DNA from: Pseudomonadota bacterium
GTDB lineage: Bacteria; Chloroflexota; UBA6077; JAJPGT01
Length of the DNA: 55,651 nucleotides
Reading direction: 5' to 3'
Assembly (NCBI GenBank): GCA_021325655.1
Contig: JAJPGT010000092.1
Span: 1-55,651 of the forward strand
Within the stretch, counting starts at the first letter, position 1. The number at the start of each line of letters is the position of its first letter. Positions 53,688 through 55,651 of the stretch are shown here, in pieces. The position numbers were made by a program, and so were the translations under genes. The notes under the pieces were generated by a model. The model had not been told where the DNA came from. It searched no databases and saw only the letters and a list, made by a program, of their open reading frames with translations.

Positions 53688-53967
53688 ATTCCCTCCTTGC
53701 TCACCCACACGCGTGGCGATTCGTCACGTAGTTCATGAATGAGCCCTATCGCCCGCGGATTACTCGCTGCAGTCGGCTCTCACCTCCTTCTGCACTGCAG
53801 CCGGGGCGCAGCCCGGGCCTCTGCCCGGCCCTACGGCGCTCCGAGGTGTCCCCATTCCTGCGGCACCCTGTCGCCTGGCTGCGGTGAATCGCTCGGTTCG
53901 TTGCTGAGCACAGGCTGCCCGGGACGCGGCCTCGACCAGGACGCGCCGCGGAGCAGCAGGCGCGGTG
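53688..53967. other. Upstream region of pmoCAB
   Basis: The 280 bases between the alcohol dehydrogenase and pmoC hold no supported gene. They include a 7-bp inverted repeat, CTGCAGT/ACTGCAG (53767-53773 and 53794-53800), enclosing AAGGAGGTG on the minus strand, and an ATG at 53736 with an 11-codon frame (MNYVTNRHACG). This may be a regulated leader, but no sigma70 promoter is clear. Confidence 0.4.
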
Positions 53968-54993
53968 TCAGGGCACAATGACGGCTCGTCCCTCCAGCTT
54001 GCCGTGGTCCAGCGCCTCGATGGCATCGTTGATCGCGTCGAGCGGATAGCGCGTTGTGCGCAGGGTCACCCGCCCCTGGCCCGCCAGCGCCATCAGCTCG
54101 CGCAGCTCGGTGAAGTTGCCGACGAGGTTGCCCACGACGCTCACCTCGCCGGTGATGAAGTCCATGGTTGGCACGTTCAGCGTCCCGCCATAGCCGATCA
54201 CGTAGTACGTGCCGCCCTGGCGTAGCATGCGGAACGCCTGCTCGACCGCTGGGCCTTCGCCGACGAAGTCGAGCACCGCCTCCACCCCTGCCCCACCCGC
54301 GAGGTCGCGCACCTGCTCGACCGGCCGCTCCTTGGCATCCACCAGGTGGGCCGCCCCCAGGCTCTTGGCAAACTCGAGCTGCGAGGGGCGGGTGTCGACG
54401 GCGATAATCTCCGCGGCGCACAGCGCCCGCAGGCACTGCAAGGCAATGTGCCCCAGCCCGCCAATGCCGATGATCGCCGCGCGCGACCCGGGTGGCAGCG
54501 TCGCCGCCGCCTTCTTGGCCGCGCGATAGGCGGTCAGGCCGGCGTCGGCGTAGGGCGCGACCGCGGCCGGCTCCAGGTTCGACGGCAGCTTCAGCACCGA
54601 GCGCTCGGAGGTGCGGAGGAGCTGCGCGAACCCACCGTCTGCCCAGATGCCGGGGAAGACCAGGCTCTCGCAATACATGTCCTGACCACGCCGGCAGGCG
54701 GGGCAGATGCCGTCGGTGATGACCGGGTGGACGATGACCGGATCGCCCACCTTCACCGAGGTCACGTTGCTGCCCACCGCCTGGATCCAGCCAGCGTTCT
54801 CATGTCCAGGCGTATAGGGCAGCGTGACGGGAACCTTGTCTTTCCAGAGGCCCTCCAGGATGTGCAGGTCCGTCCGGCACAGCCCCGCTCCGCCGATGCG
54901 GACGATCACATCGTGCGGCCCCTGGATCTCAGGCTCCGGGACATCGGTCAGCTGAAAGGGCTGGTGATAGGCAACGACGCGAGCTGCCTTCAT
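53968..54993 (-). CDS. Zinc-dependent alcohol dehydrogenase (MDR family)
   Basis: The 341-residue enzyme oxidises an alcohol with NAD(P). Catalytic zinc ligands are Cys39 (GLCRTD) and His64 (TPGHENAG). The structural zinc lobe is shortened to C97-PAC100-RRGQDMYC108, three Cys instead of four. IGIGGLGHIALQ forms the nucleotide loop, followed by AVDTRPSQLEFA, where Asp suggests NAD. It resembles alcohol dehydrogenases encoded next to propane monooxygenases. The ATG at 54993 follows GGGAG; the longer frame to 55116 is not needed. It lies 280 bases upstream of pmoC. Confidence 0.88.
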   Translation of the reverse strand: MKAARVVAYHQPFQLTDVPEPEIQGPHDVIVRIGGAGLCRTDLHILEGLWKDKVPVTLPYTPGHENAGWIQAVGSNVTSVKVGDPVIVHPVITDGICPACRRGQDMYCESLVFPGIWADGGFAQLLRTSERSVLKLPSNLEPAAVAPYADAGLTAYRAAKKAAATLPPGSRAAIIGIGGLGHIALQCLRALCAAEIIAVDTRPSQLEFAKSLGAAHLVDAKERPVEQVRDLAGGAGVEAVLDFVGEGPAVEQAFRMLRQGGTYYVIGYGGTLNVPTMDFITGEVSVVGNLVGNFTELRELMALAGQGRVTLRTTRYPLDAINDAIEALDHGKLEGRAVIVP

Positions 54994-55090
54994 TCCTGAT
55001 GCTCCCGCTGTGTGGTTCGCGCGTGATGATGAATCCAACGCCGCTTTCGGCTGGACGCTGACGGACCAGACCAGCGTCGGGCAGCCAGTC

Positions 55091-55651
55091 TCATTGCGCC
55101 GCTCCTGCCAGGGCATACCGGGTTTCGAGCAGCCCCCGGCACAGGACTGTGTTGGCGTCCATGCTCACCCGCATCAGCCGAATCCGCTGCAGATGCGCCT
55201 CGACGTCCTCCACTTCCCGCCCCTGGGCGTCGGTGATGGCCGGCGCCCGCGGGGAGCAGTCCAGGCCGAGCTCAGCGCGGATGGCGCGGTACGCCCGCGC
55301 TTCCGGGCTGTCCGGCAGCTCGGCCAGCGTGAGCCCGCGCCGGACCTGGGTCCGAGGCAGCGAGCCCAGGAGCTGCTCCTGCCGCTTGAAGAAGGCCTTG
55401 CGCCGGAACAGCCGGCGCAGGCTTTCCAGGTTCTCCGTCGCCTCCCCGGCAAAAGTCTCCTCGAAGGACCGCCGCTGGCTGACGCCCAGCGAAATCTCCT
55501 CACCCGCGTGATGGTCGAGCAGCTCGATCACCACACGCTCCACCCCCGGCAGGCCGTGCACGGCCTGCCGGGCATCCTCGGCCATCAGCCAGGAGAAGTT
55601 CGGCGCGCACCAGAACGTGGGCAGGCGCAAGGCGACCCGCACCTCGGCGCC
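55091..55651 (-). CDS. MIP18/DUF59-type protein of alkane monooxygenase clusters, N-terminus beyond window
   Basis: The frame is open to the right edge, so the start is outside the window; 186 residues are visible. RLPTFWCAPNFSWLMAEDA, LLDHHAGEEISLGVSQ, LRRLFRRKAFFKRQE and a C-terminal MDANTVLCRGLLETRYAL match, from memory, the iron-sulfur-assembly-like (MIP18) proteins encoded with PrmABCD soluble propane monooxygenases in Actinomycetota. Its Cys residues may hold a metal or cluster. It probably helps assemble or activate the oxygenase. The alcohol dehydrogenase follows 97 bases later. Confidence 0.7.
   Translation of the reverse strand, partial: GAEVRVALRLPTFWCAPNFSWLMAEDARQAVHGLPGVERVVIELLDHHAGEEISLGVSQRRSFEETFAGEATENLESLRRLFRRKAFFKRQEQLLGSLPRTQVRRGLTLAELPDSPEARAYRAIRAELGLDCSPRAPAITDAQGREVEDVEAHLQRIRLMRVSMDANTVLCRGLLETRYALAGAAQ

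Overview
This is a very GC-rich bacterial chromosome segment with tightly packed genes, short intergenic hairpins, many GTG starts and a few clear sigma70-type promoters. The best guess is a Chloroflexota genome of the Thermomicrobia/Sphaerobacter type. The reasons are a DUF3090 protein, a VKOR-family protein that lacks the loop cysteines, lipoproteins with long Ala/Pro/Thr linkers and an eno-gap-pgk-tpiA operon. No rRNA or other phylogenetic marker is present, so this stays an inference; Actinomycetota is the main alternative.

Layout. 1-16 kb holds mixed housekeeping and signalling genes: a methyltransferase/UbiA pair, an M20 peptidase, a 34-residue zinc-ribbon-like peptide, a membrane-anchored NHL beta-propeller, a secreted glycoside hydrolase, a PAS-GAF sensor, a GGDEF-EAL protein, a CBS protein, and a CocE-type hydrolase broken by one missing base. 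16.1-25.8 kb holds glyA behind a consensus promoter, a nuclease-like/phosphoribosyltransferase fusion, an NfeD-type membrane protease and the lower-glycolysis operon. 25.9-39.2 kb is a nitrogen and amino-acid module: two aminotransferases, a complete livGFHMK ABC transporter, a FluG-like amidohydrolase/glutamine synthetase pair, and a divergent class II glutamine amidotransferase with gamma-glutamyltransferase. 39.2-49.8 kb holds a DEAD-box helicase, an atypical NRAMP transporter with PRC-barrel partners, a redoxin gene with an in-frame TGA that looks like selenocysteine, two SDRs, a VKOR protein, a truncated metallo-beta-lactamase-fold gene and a glycogen-debranching-type enzyme.

49.8-55.65 kb is the most striking part. 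On the minus strand it carries a complete copper membrane monooxygenase operon in the order pmoC-pmoA-pmoB, with every known copper ligand of PmoB and PmoC conserved. Upstream lie a zinc alcohol dehydrogenase and a MIP18/DUF59-type protein of the kind that accompanies soluble diiron propane monooxygenases. Together they suggest oxidation of a short alkane to an alcohol and then to an aldehyde or ketone, although methane and ammonia cannot be excluded from sequence alone. The upstream end of this cluster lies beyond the right edge of the window.

Limits: all functions come from reading motifs and remembered family sequences. No database search was run.
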